Shown in pieces: positions 8,182 to 14,316 of a DNA stretch of 14,316 nt. The DNA is from Rhodospirillaceae bacterium (lineage in GTDB: Bacteria > Pseudomonadota > Alphaproteobacteria > Micavibrionales > UBA2020), in NCBI GenBank assembly GCA_003524565.1, contig DQGU01000149.1, positions 1 through 14,316 of the forward strand. The letters are read 5' to 3'. The translations under genes were made by a program, and so were the position numbers. Below the pieces are notes generated by a model, which did no database searches, was not told the DNA's origin, and worked only from the letters and a program-made list of their open reading frames with translations. Position 1 is the first letter of the stretch. Each line of letters opens with the position of its first letter.

Positions 8182-10517
8182 TGCGGGCTTTTTTTCTCCG
8201 CCTTTTTGGCGGCTGCTGTCGGTGAGAACTGATAAATTGCGCTGAGCAGGTCGGAATAATCGTCCGTCCATATTTTGCCGGTGGCGGGTTTCAATTTTAC
8301 CCATTCGTCGTTCGTGCGCTTGAGCGCGTCAAGGTTGCCGCGCGAAATCACCAGCCATTTGCTGGGGTAGCGGAAAAGAAGGTTTGCATCGCGCTTGAAA
8401 TCAAAATCGAAACGGTAGGCGTGTTGAAGTCCGGCCTGCTCGGCGATGGCGACCAGCCGGTCTTCGAGCATGAAATAACGGTTGGACAGGTGAAACGCCA
8501 CCGCGCCGCCAAGGTTGGTATGGGAAATGTATTCAATGACGGCTTCGAGCGTCAGCAGATGCACGGGGATTGAATCCGACGAAAACGCATCGACGATAAT
8601 CAGGTCAAACGCCCCTGCGGGTTGTTTGGATATTTCAAGGCGTCCGTCGCCGATGATGATGGTGGGCGGCTTTTCGCTTGCACATTCCTTGAGATAGAAG
8701 AATTTTTCACGCGCCACGGTTTCCATGGCAGGGTCGATTTCAAAAAACGTGAAATGCCGTTCGGGCGCGCTGTGGCAGCTGAGAACGCCGGCGCCAAGGC
8801 CGATAGCGCCGACTTCCTGCGGCTGGAATACATTGAAAATATCGCCGAGCGGGCCGGGCTTGGTGTAATAGGCCGTCGGTTCTGTGCGCAGGTTGGGCGG
8901 CGACAGAACCTGTACGCCGTGAATGGTGGTGCCATGGTGCAGCATGCGCATCTGATAGGTCATGTCGCTGGCATGTACAACGGGGCTGTCGAAAATGCGC
9001 ACGGTGCCGTAAAAATTACGGTCGCTATAAACCAGATTTTTGCGCATCTGGATGAATTGTCCGGCGAACAGCAGAATGGCTGTTGTCAGGATAAGGTTTT
9101 TCGCAGTTATATGTTTGCGCACACTGCGGAAAAAAATGCAAAAGATAAACAGTATACTGATGCTGAAAAAGACAACTTCGAAAACTTGCGGCGGTGTGGT
9201 TGAAATCTGCGGCGGCGTGACGGGCAGGGTAAGCACGGTCAAAACAAGCGCCGCCAATGTCGCTTTGCCTGTTTTTGTTTCGAGGGAGAAGGCGGGGTGC
9301 AACAAAAGCGCGGCGGCGAGAACAAGCGGAAATTCGATAAGCCTGTCCGCAATCACCGGAATAACAAATGCATTGAAAATCCCGCCCAATGCGCCGCCGA
9401 CGGACATCATCAGGTAATAGGCGGTAAGGTCGCGGCTGCGGGCGCCGAGGGGGCGGCGGTTTGCCAGTTCAATGTGGCAGGCCATGGCAACGACGGTAAA
9501 AATCGTCAGATGAAAAACCATGCCGCCCCAGTCCGTCATCCACGGCATTTGCATGACGCAAATGGCAAGGACGGAAAGGAAGGCCGCAGCGGGCAGCATA
9601 TCGCGCAAAAGACGGCGCGGCACCCAAGGCTTGTTCGAAAAAGCGACCATGAAGGTCACAAGATAAAGCCCGAGCGGTAAAACCCACATCATCGGTACCG
9701 ACATGATGTCGGTTGTTATATATATGGTGACGCCCAGCAAAAGGCTGGAGGGGATAAAGGCCAGCGCCGCCCATTCCATACATTCGCGTGAGAGCAGTCG
9801 CAGCGGTGCGGCAGGTTCTGCCTCTGCTACAGTTGCGGCGCCTTCGCGGCGCGGCGCAAGCAGGGAGAGCAGCAGGCAAAGAACGCCGATGATAATCAGC
9901 CCAGCGTAGGTAAACGTCGTATAGCCTGCCTGTGCGCTGAGGGTGAAAGCCGGTTCGAACACAGCCGGATAGAGCAAAAGCCCCGCAAGGCTGCCGATAT
10001 TGCTGGCCACATAAAGAAAATAGGGGTCATGCGCCGCTTTGTGCCCTGTGGCGGTGAATAACCGCTGGATGGTCGAAGACGTAGCCGAAATGGCGATGAA
10101 CGGTACGGCAAGGCTTGCGCAGAGCAGTTTGAAAATATCGATAGCGCCGGGGCTGGCGGGCAGCGATGCTGCATGCTGCGTGATGTCCACCGGAAAAAAG
10201 AACATACCGAGCGAAAGCGCGCCCAGATAAAAAAGCGCGTGCATGCGCGGCGAGAGTTTGGAAAGGCCATGCGCCAACAGGTAGCCGCCCAGCAGCATGA
10301 CCTGAAAAAACGCCATGGCGACAATCCAGCCCGCAGGCGTGCCGCCGACCAGGGGCAGCAGCATCTTGCCTGTCATGGGCTGGATGGCGAACATCAATGC
10401 TGCGGATAAAAACAGCGTCAAGCTGAAAACGCCGACAACGGCAGCGGAAAAAACGCTTGCGGCGGCTTTTGTGCCGGCGCTTGGCGTTTGATTGTCTGCT
10501 GCACTCCCCGGTGTCAT
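8178..10517 (-). CDS. Membrane-fused spermidine-synthase-like protein, first paralogue
   Basis: The 779-residue product begins with an Ala-rich cytosolic stretch of about 25 residues. Roughly 13-15 hydrophobic segments follow (about 27-490), including QPMTGKMLLPLVGGTPAGW (46-64), SATSSTIQRLF (144-154), DPYFLYVASNIGS (164-176), a charged Ala-rich loop (222-240) and MSVGGALGGIFNAF (371-384). The C-terminal domain resembles spermidine synthase: DRNFYGTVRIF (499-509), HGTTIHGVQ (528-536), GLGAG (573-577), EIDP (593-596), GDGR (623-626), VDAFSSDSIPVHLL (642-655), HLSNRYF (676-682) and TDDYSDLL (751-758). The protein should sit in the inner membrane; the reaction is unknown. The ATG at 10517 is one base after the carA stop (TGA-C-ATG) with only a weak purine-rich site inside carA, implying translational coupling to carA. 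The C-terminus is Lys/Ala-rich. Confidence 0.85.
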   Translation of the reverse strand: MTPGSAADNQTPSAGTKAAASVFSAAVVGVFSLTLFLSAALMFAIQPMTGKMLLPLVGGTPAGWIVAMAFFQVMLLGGYLLAHGLSKLSPRMHALFYLGALSLGMFFFPVDITQHAASLPASPGAIDIFKLLCASLAVPFIAISATSSTIQRLFTATGHKAAHDPYFLYVASNIGSLAGLLLYPAVFEPAFTLSAQAGYTTFTYAGLIIIGVLCLLLSLLAPRREGAATVAEAEPAAPLRLLSRECMEWAALAFIPSSLLLGVTIYITTDIMSVPMMWVLPLGLYLVTFMVAFSNKPWVPRRLLRDMLPAAAFLSVLAICVMQMPWMTDWGGMVFHLTIFTVVAMACHIELANRRPLGARSRDLTAYYLMMSVGGALGGIFNAFVIPVIADRLIEFPLVLAAALLLHPAFSLETKTGKATLAALVLTVLTLPVTPPQISTTPPQVFEVVFFSISILFIFCIFFRSVRKHITAKNLILTTAILLFAGQFIQMRKNLVYSDRNFYGTVRIFDSPVVHASDMTYQMRMLHHGTTIHGVQVLSPPNLRTEPTAYYTKPGPLGDIFNVFQPQEVGAIGLGAGVLSCHSAPERHFTFFEIDPAMETVAREKFFYLKECASEKPPTIIIGDGRLEISKQPAGAFDLIIVDAFSSDSIPVHLLTLEAVIEYISHTNLGGAVAFHLSNRYFMLEDRLVAIAEQAGLQHAYRFDFDFKRDANLLFRYPSKWLVISRGNLDALKRTNDEWVKLKPATGKIWTDDYSDLLSAIYQFSPTAAAKKAEKKSPQ

Positions 10518-10518
10518 G

Positions 10519-11664
10519 TCAGGCGGCCTGTTTTCGCGTTTGCATTTGCAGGGCGGCTGCGAAGCGCTCGAACAGATAGTGGCTGTCGTGCGGGCCCGGT
10601 GATGCTTCGGGGTGATATTGCACCGAAAACACGGGGCGGCCTTTCAGGCGCAAGCCTTCGTTGGTGCCGTCGAACAGGCTTTGGTGCGTGACTTCCGCCG
10701 TTTCAGGCAGGCTTTCCGGCACGACGTGGAAGCCGTGGTTCTGGCTGGTGATTTCGACCTTGCCGGTTTCGAGGTCTTTGACAGGATGGTTGCCGCCGCG
10801 GTGGCCGAAAGGCAGTTTGCGGGTTTCACCGCCAAGCGCGCGGGCGAGCAGCTGGTGCCCAAGGCAGATGCCGAACAGCGGCATGCCTGTTTGCAGCAGC
10901 GATTGGATAACCGGCACGGCATAAACGCCGGTGGCCGCCGGGTCGCCCGGGCCGTTCGACAGAAAAATGCCGTCCGGTTTCAGCGCCATGATGGCGTCAA
11001 AAGTGGTGGAGCAGGGGACAACCGTCAAACGCATGCCCTGCCGCGCAAGGCAGCGCAGGATGTTACGCTTCACGCCGTAGTCGATAACAACCACATGCGG
11101 CGCGGCGGCCTGCGCGGGCGTTTCATGCCATTCATATATATTGGTGCAGGAGACCGTGCGCGCGATGTCTTGCCCGTTCATGTCGGGCAGCGCGTGCAGG
11201 TATTCGCGCATTTTTTCTATATCCGGCGTTTTATCGGGCGTGAAGGCGATGACGCCGTTCTGTGCGCCTTTGTCGCGCAGGTGGCGGGTCAAGGCGCGGG
11301 TATCGATATCGCAGATGCCCGTCAGGTTCCCGCGCGCCAGCCATGCGTTGAAATCTTCTTCGGCGCGGTAATTTGACGGTGCGGTGATATCCGCGCGCAG
11401 GATGATGCCGCGCGCGAAGGGCGCTTCGGCCTCAAGGTCGTCGCGGTTGGCGCCGACGTTGCCGATGTGCGGGAAGGTGAAGGTTATCATCTGCCCCGCA
11501 TAAGACGGGTCGGTCATGATTTCCTGATACCCGCTCATGGAGGTATTGAAGCAGACCTCGCCGCCGGTGATGCCGGGCGCGCCGATGCCTTTCCCCCTGA
11601 AAATACTGCCGTCTGCCAGAAGCAAGGCCGCATTCAGGTTCGGGGAGTGCTGTTTTGACAACAT
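10519..11664 (-). CDS. carA: Carbamoyl-phosphate synthase small subunit (glutamine amidotransferase)
   Basis: The 381-residue product hydrolyses glutamine and channels ammonia to CarB. The N-terminal domain carries GEVCFNTSMSGYQEIMTDPSY (35-55) and PHIGNVG (65-71), typical of CarA. The C-terminal class I glutaminase domain contains IDYGVKRNILR (194-204), SNGPGDP (236-242), the nucleophile Cys267 in GICLGHQ (265-271), and the partner His351 and Glu353 in QYHPEASPGPHD. Length and catalytic positions agree with E. coli CarA (382 residues; Cys269, His353, Glu355). The start at 11664 is preferred because AGGGA precedes it by 4 bases and MLSKQHSPNLNAALLLADG fits the family N-terminus; the longer frame from 11799 would run into the divergent yqeY gene. 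It is the first gene of the operon. In many bacteria carB follows directly; here three other genes lie between. Confidence 0.98.
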   Translation of the reverse strand: MLSKQHSPNLNAALLLADGSIFRGKGIGAPGITGGEVCFNTSMSGYQEIMTDPSYAGQMITFTFPHIGNVGANRDDLEAEAPFARGIILRADITAPSNYRAEEDFNAWLARGNLTGICDIDTRALTRHLRDKGAQNGVIAFTPDKTPDIEKMREYLHALPDMNGQDIARTVSCTNIYEWHETPAQAAAPHVVVIDYGVKRNILRCLARQGMRLTVVPCSTTFDAIMALKPDGIFLSNGPGDPAATGVYAVPVIQSLLQTGMPLFGICLGHQLLARALGGETRKLPFGHRGGNHPVKDLETGKVEITSQNHGFHVVPESLPETAEVTHQSLFDGTNEGLRLKGRPVFSVQYHPEASPGPHDSHYLFERFAAALQMQTRKQAA

Positions 11665-11754
11665 GATTTCCCTGATGTTTGCTGTGTTGTAATTCGATAC
11701 TGCATGGCATAGCATACAAACCAACATATTTGCCAGACGAAAAGCAGGAAACAC
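11665..11754. promoter_or_regulatory. Divergent control region between carA and yqeY
   Basis: This 90-bp gap separates two divergent start codons and must hold signals for both. For the plus strand a candidate pair is TTGTAA (11687-11692) and TAGCAT (11710-11715), 17 bases apart, each matching consensus at four of six positions, with AGGA (11746-11749) five bases before the yqeY ATG. For carA I found no convincing promoter; weak pairs only. The segment 11701-11716 has repeated GCAT units (TGCATGGCATAGCATA), possibly an operator. There is no room for a long attenuator leader on the carA side. Confidence 0.45.
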
Positions 11755-12219
11755 ATGCTCAGGACGCGATTTCAGGAACAGCTTAAACAATCCCTCCATG
11801 CGAAGGATGAAATCGCCGTTTCGACATTACGGCTAATCATCGCCGCGATGAAAGACCGCGACATCGCCGCGCGTGGCAAAGGCAACTGGGAGGGGATTAC
11901 GGAAGACGAAATCCTCGCCATGCTGCAATCGATGATTAAGCAGCGTCATGAGTCCATCAAAATGTACCAGCAGGGCAAGCGTGACGACCTTGCGGCGCGC
12001 GAAGCATCTGAAATCCGCGTTATCGAAACTTTCCTGCCGGCGCAGCTGTCGGAAGACGAGGTTAAAGTGGCCATCGACACAGCGATTGAGGCCGTCGGCG
12101 CAGCCGGTATCAAGGATATGGGCAAGGTCATTGCGGATATGAAATCCAAATACACGGGGCAGGTTGATTTTTCGAAAGTCAGTGCATTGGTCAAAGAGCG
12201 ACTGACGCCGAAGGCCTAA
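11755..12219 (+). CDS. yqeY: GatB/YqeY family protein
   Basis: The 154-residue product is a full-length stand-alone YqeY protein, related to the C-terminal tail domain of the GatB amidotransferase subunit that contacts tRNA. Family marks are STLRLIIAAMKDRD (about 23-36), GKRDDLAAREASEI (74-87), FLPAQLSEDEV (92-102) and the C-terminal DMGKVIADMKSKYTGQVD (about 121-138). Its exact role is not established; a tRNA-related function is inferred from the GatB relation. AGGA precedes the ATG by five bases. As I recall, yqeY next to carA on one side and dnaG on the other is common in alphaproteobacteria; here two extra genes separate it from dnaG. Confidence 0.93.
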   Translation: MLRTRFQEQLKQSLHAKDEIAVSTLRLIIAAMKDRDIAARGKGNWEGITEDEILAMLQSMIKQRHESIKMYQQGKRDDLAAREASEIRVIETFLPAQLSEDEVKVAIDTAIEAVGAAGIKDMGKVIADMKSKYTGQVDFSKVSALVKERLTPKA

Positions 12220-12229
12220 ATCGGGCCTT
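12211..12229 (+). terminator. Possible weak terminator overlapping the yqeY stop
   Basis: AAGGCC (12211-12216) and GGCCTT (12224-12229) can pair around a 7-base loop that contains the stop codon. Only three T directly follow the stem, with a further T run at about 12237-12242. The hairpin is short, so termination here is tentative. Confidence 0.3.
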
Positions 12230-12261
12230 TATCCCCGTTTTTCTTAATGTTTTCATAAATA

Positions 12262-12290
12262 TTGACACTGCCGCAGGCGCGTCATAGTCT
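12262..12290 (+). promoter_or_regulatory. Likely sigma-70-type promoter for the ankyrin gene
   Basis: A perfect TTGACA (12262-12267) is followed after 17 bases by TAGTCT (12285-12290), a poor -10 match at three of six positions. Transcription would begin near 12297, about 29 bases before the ankyrin-protein ATG. It lies in the 106-bp gap after yqeY. Confidence 0.5.
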
Positions 12291-12325
12291 GTGGCATCCG
12301 CTATTTTTAAACAGGGCTTTGCCAG

Positions 12326-13174
12326 ATGCCGACCGATTTGTGCAACATCGCGCCCCTGCGCGCCGAAATCACAACCAGCGTGCAAATGCAGCTGCTGGCC
12401 GCCGTATCGACGGGCTGCGTCAAAACGGCTGCGCAGCTGGTGGCGGCAGGTGTATCCGTCAATATGGGCGACGAGGACGACGACACGCCGCTGACGCTCG
12501 CTGTCGCGCGCAGCAATCCCGATATGGTCGATTTCCTTTTGAAGGCGGGTGCAGATGTGAATTTGCCCGGTGTTGGCGGCAAAAGCCCGCTGCGCGTGGC
12601 GATTGATACGGCGGCGCCACTGGGCGTGGTCAAGCTGTTGCTGGCGGCGGGGGCAGACCCGCTGGCCGCCAGTTACGACGACAAACAAAAAAAGGACGTG
12701 ACGGACCAGATGGCCGCCGACCTTGCCTATATCAACAGCCGCACGGGCGATGAAAACGCGGATACTGTGCTTTACGAAGTCACGCGTGCATCCAACGTTT
12801 TTAACATTATCGAAATCGTCAAGGATGGTAATCCGCACAAGCTGGATAATTGGCTGAAAACCAGCAAGGTTGATATCAATGCCTATAACCGCCATGGGGC
12901 GACAGCGTTTTTGCATGCTTGCCAGATGGGGCGGTCTGATTTGGTCGAGCTTTTGTGGTACGCAGGCGCCGACCCGTCCAAGCCGCATAAATACGATGCG
13001 GCTATCACCCCGCTGAAAATGGCGGAGGAAAGCGGCAATCCTCATCTGATGCGTGAAGTAAAAAGATATATCTCGTTGGCAGAAGAAGAATTCCGCAAAA
13101 AATCGACCACCCTGCAAACAGATATGCCGGTGATGAAACCCGCGCAGGTAAAGCCCCGTATTTTCAAGGGATAA
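12326..13174 (+). CDS. Ankyrin-repeat protein
   Basis: The 282-residue protein is built mainly of ankyrin repeats, a fold used for protein-protein binding. Repeats are visible at about 20-49, 53-82 (DTPLTLAVARSNPDMVDFLL, then KAGADVN) and 86-115 (LLLAAGADPLA). After a charged, less regular break (116-160) come a degenerate repeat near 158-190 and clear ones at 190-219 (HGATAFLHACQMGRSDLVEL, then LWYAGADPS) and 227-250. The Lys/Pro-rich tail has no repeat. There is no signal peptide or membrane helix, so it is probably cytoplasmic unless exported by another route. The ATG at 12326 is preceded by AGGG at a long spacing of about 10 bases. The partner and function are unknown. Its base composition is like that of its neighbours, so recent transfer is not indicated. 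Confidence 0.9.
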   Translation: MPTDLCNIAPLRAEITTSVQMQLLAAVSTGCVKTAAQLVAAGVSVNMGDEDDDTPLTLAVARSNPDMVDFLLKAGADVNLPGVGGKSPLRVAIDTAAPLGVVKLLLAAGADPLAASYDDKQKKDVTDQMAADLAYINSRTGDENADTVLYEVTRASNVFNIIEIVKDGNPHKLDNWLKTSKVDINAYNRHGATAFLHACQMGRSDLVELLWYAGADPSKPHKYDAAITPLKMAEESGNPHLMREVKRYISLAEEEFRKKSTTLQTDMPVMKPAQVKPRIFKG

Positions 13175-13181
13175 CAAAACG

Positions 13182-13544
13182 ATGAAAAAAGATTTTAATC
13201 AAAAATCTGATGTTAATCGCGACGATGCTAAAAAGCTCGATTTCACCATCACGCTGACGGGGCGGGGGGATGATACGATTTATGAACGCGCGCAGGATTT
13301 GGCCAAAGCCATCCGCCGCTGGCCGCAGCTGCGTGGTACTGGTGACAGGCTTGTGAGCGATGTCGAGGCCTTTCTGACCGAAACCGGCGGGGCACAGGTG
13401 CGCCTGAAGGCGACGGAAACCGCGATGCTGGATATTCTGCGTCAGTTCGCGACCGAGATTTTGCGGGTGGAACCGGAAATCGACGTTATCCCGCCGTCAC
13501 ATCGGCCGAAGCCGGTTGACCCGTTCGATGTGCGTTTCTGGTAA
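13182..13544 (+). CDS. Hypothetical 120-residue protein
   Basis: I do not recognise this family. The protein opens with a charged, probably flexible stretch (1-18), then LDFTITLTGRGDDTIYERAQ (19-38), which could be a strand followed by a helix. A mixed helical section (38-95) follows, then a Pro-rich end (PPSHRPKPVDPFDVRFW, 104-120). There are no membrane segments, signal peptide or clear metal-binding motif. It starts 7 bp after the ankyrin-protein stop, with AAGGGA at the end of that gene as a weak, distant Shine-Dalgarno site, so the two genes are probably co-transcribed. Codon use resembles its neighbours, and the ORF ends cleanly before the dnaG promoter. Confidence 0.7.
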   Translation: MKKDFNQKSDVNRDDAKKLDFTITLTGRGDDTIYERAQDLAKAIRRWPQLRGTGDRLVSDVEAFLTETGGAQVRLKATETAMLDILRQFATEILRVEPEIDVIPPSHRPKPVDPFDVRFW

Positions 13545-13575
13545 ATAAATGCACGGCTTTTGTGACTGAATGTTA

Positions 13576-13603
13576 TTGAAGCTGCCGCGCAAACTCCTAT
13601 AAA
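13576..13603 (+). promoter_or_regulatory. Likely dnaG promoter
   Basis: TTGAAG (13576-13581) and TATAAA (13598-13603) are 16 bases apart and match the sigma-70 consensus at four and five of six positions. The expected transcription start, about 7 bases after the -10, is near 13609-13612, essentially at the dnaG ATG (13612). Confidence 0.55.
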
Positions 13604-13611
13604 TAGTGCCT

Positions 13612-14316
13612 ATGTCACTGCCCAAGGCCTTTGTTGATGAAATCCGCGCCCGCGTGCCGCTGTCCGATGTTGTGGGCAAGCGCGTGAAGCTGACGCGCGC
13701 CGGCCGCGAATACAAAGCCTGCTGCCCGTTCCATGGCGAGAAAACACCTTCTTTTACCGTGAATGACCAGAAGGGGTTTTATCATTGCTTCGGCTGCGGC
13801 GCGCATGGCGACGTGGTGGGCTTTGTCATGAACCATGACAATATGTCGTTTATGGATGCCATCGAACACCTGGCGGGTCTTGCGGGCATGCAGGTGCCCA
13901 AGCCGACGGTGGCGGAGCAAAAAAAATTCCAGCGCCAGATGTCGCTTTATGACCTGATGGAACATGCGGCCAAGTGGTACGAAGCGCAGCTGCACGCGCC
14001 GCAAAATAAAAAGATTTTGGAATACCTTGTCGCCCGCGGGCTTTCGGTCGAAACGATTAAATCCTTCCGCCTTGGTTTTGCGCCGGGGGAAGATGTCTTG
14101 CTCAAGCAAAGCCTGCAAAAGGCGGGATATAGCGTCGAGGCCATACTGGAGGCGGGGCTGTTCAGGGAATCCCAGCGCACGAAGGGGGAGCTTTATCCGT
14201 TCTTCCGCGGGCGCGTGATGTTCCCCGTACAGGATTTGCAGGGGCGGGTTGTGGCCTTCGGTGGCCGCGTGCTGCCGGAAAGTCATGGCGGTCCGCCGGA
14301 TAAATCCGCGCCCAAA
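13612..14316 (+). CDS. dnaG: DNA primase, N-terminal part (runs off the window)
   Basis: The 235 codons present encode the start of DnaG, which makes RNA primers at the replication fork together with the DnaB helicase. The N-terminal CHC2 zinc-binding domain is complete: Cys38, His41, Cys59 and Cys62, in CCPFHGEKTPSF (37-48) and FYHCFGCGAHGD (56-67). The RNA polymerase domain begins after it (about 115 onward) and includes LGFAPG and FPVQDLQGRVVAFGGRVL, the approach to the TOPRIM core; the catalytic acidic residues lie beyond the edge. The start is set by MSLPKAFVDEIRARVPLSDVV, the usual beginning of DnaG, although no Shine-Dalgarno sequence precedes it. No stop or frameshift is seen. rpoD often follows dnaG and may lie outside the window. 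Confidence 0.96.
   Translation, partial: MSLPKAFVDEIRARVPLSDVVGKRVKLTRAGREYKACCPFHGEKTPSFTVNDQKGFYHCFGCGAHGDVVGFVMNHDNMSFMDAIEHLAGLAGMQVPKPTVAEQKKFQRQMSLYDLMEHAAKWYEAQLHAPQNKKILEYLVARGLSVETIKSFRLGFAPGEDVLLKQSLQKAGYSVEAILEAGLFRESQRTKGELYPFFRGRVMFPVQDLQGRVVAFGGRVLPESHGGPPDKSAPK

Noticed and set aside
3573..10517. Annotation of the trio as MFS transporters or ferrichrome permeases
   Set aside because: The C-terminal third is a Rossmann-type transferase-like domain with GLGxG and GDGR motifs; no ABC-permease or transporter signature was seen, so transport alone does not describe them.
12191..13177. Minus-strand 328-codon frame opposite the ankyrin gene
   Set aside because: The plus strand encodes clear ankyrin repeats over the same bases; the reverse translation has no domain.
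13615..14286. Minus-strand 223-codon frame opposite dnaG
   Set aside because: The plus strand encodes an unmistakable DnaG zinc-binding and polymerase domain in the same interval.

Overview
The window looks like a chromosomal stretch of an alphaproteobacterium of moderately high GC content. This rests on gene neighbourhood and protein character. carA and carB lie on one strand with a greA-like start just beyond carB, and yqeY and dnaG lie divergently on the other side of carA; as I recall it, this grouping is common in alphaproteobacteria. The proteins read as ordinary full-length bacterial versions. I cannot name the order or genus from the sequence alone.

Left part, minus strand (transcribed right to left): carA (carbamoyl-phosphate synthase small subunit) is followed by three large consecutive genes and then carB (large subunit). 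Beyond carB, at the extreme left edge, is what appears to be the first 18 codons of greA, broken by an in-frame TGA that a single-base insertion would remove. The three genes between carA and carB are paralogues of one another (779, 764 and 769 residues). Each has an N-terminal half of many membrane helices and a C-terminal spermidine-synthase-like Rossmann domain. Junctions are tight: 1 bp between carA and the first, a 4-bp overlap between first and second, 4 bp between second and third, and 33 bp before carB, which has its own good ribosome binding site. The five genes therefore look like a single operon of about 11.4 kb.

Right part, plus strand: yqeY (GatB/YqeY family), an ankyrin-repeat protein with its own likely promoter, an unrecognised 120-residue protein, and the first 235 codons of dnaG (primase), which runs off the window. 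The dnaG promoter candidate lies so close to the start codon that the mRNA may be leaderless or nearly so.

The most unusual part is the tandem trio of membrane-bound spermidine-synthase-like proteins inside the carbamoyl-phosphate synthase operon. All three keep the nucleotide-binding signatures of the family (GLGxG, EID, GDGR, IDAFSSD), but the polyamine-site region differs from classical SpeE. The paralogues share patches of exact nucleotide identity, which points to duplication with possible gene conversion. A link through arginine and polyamine metabolism (carbamoyl phosphate to arginine to putrescine) is possible but is only inference. No tRNA, rRNA, CRISPR array, insertion sequence or phage gene was seen.
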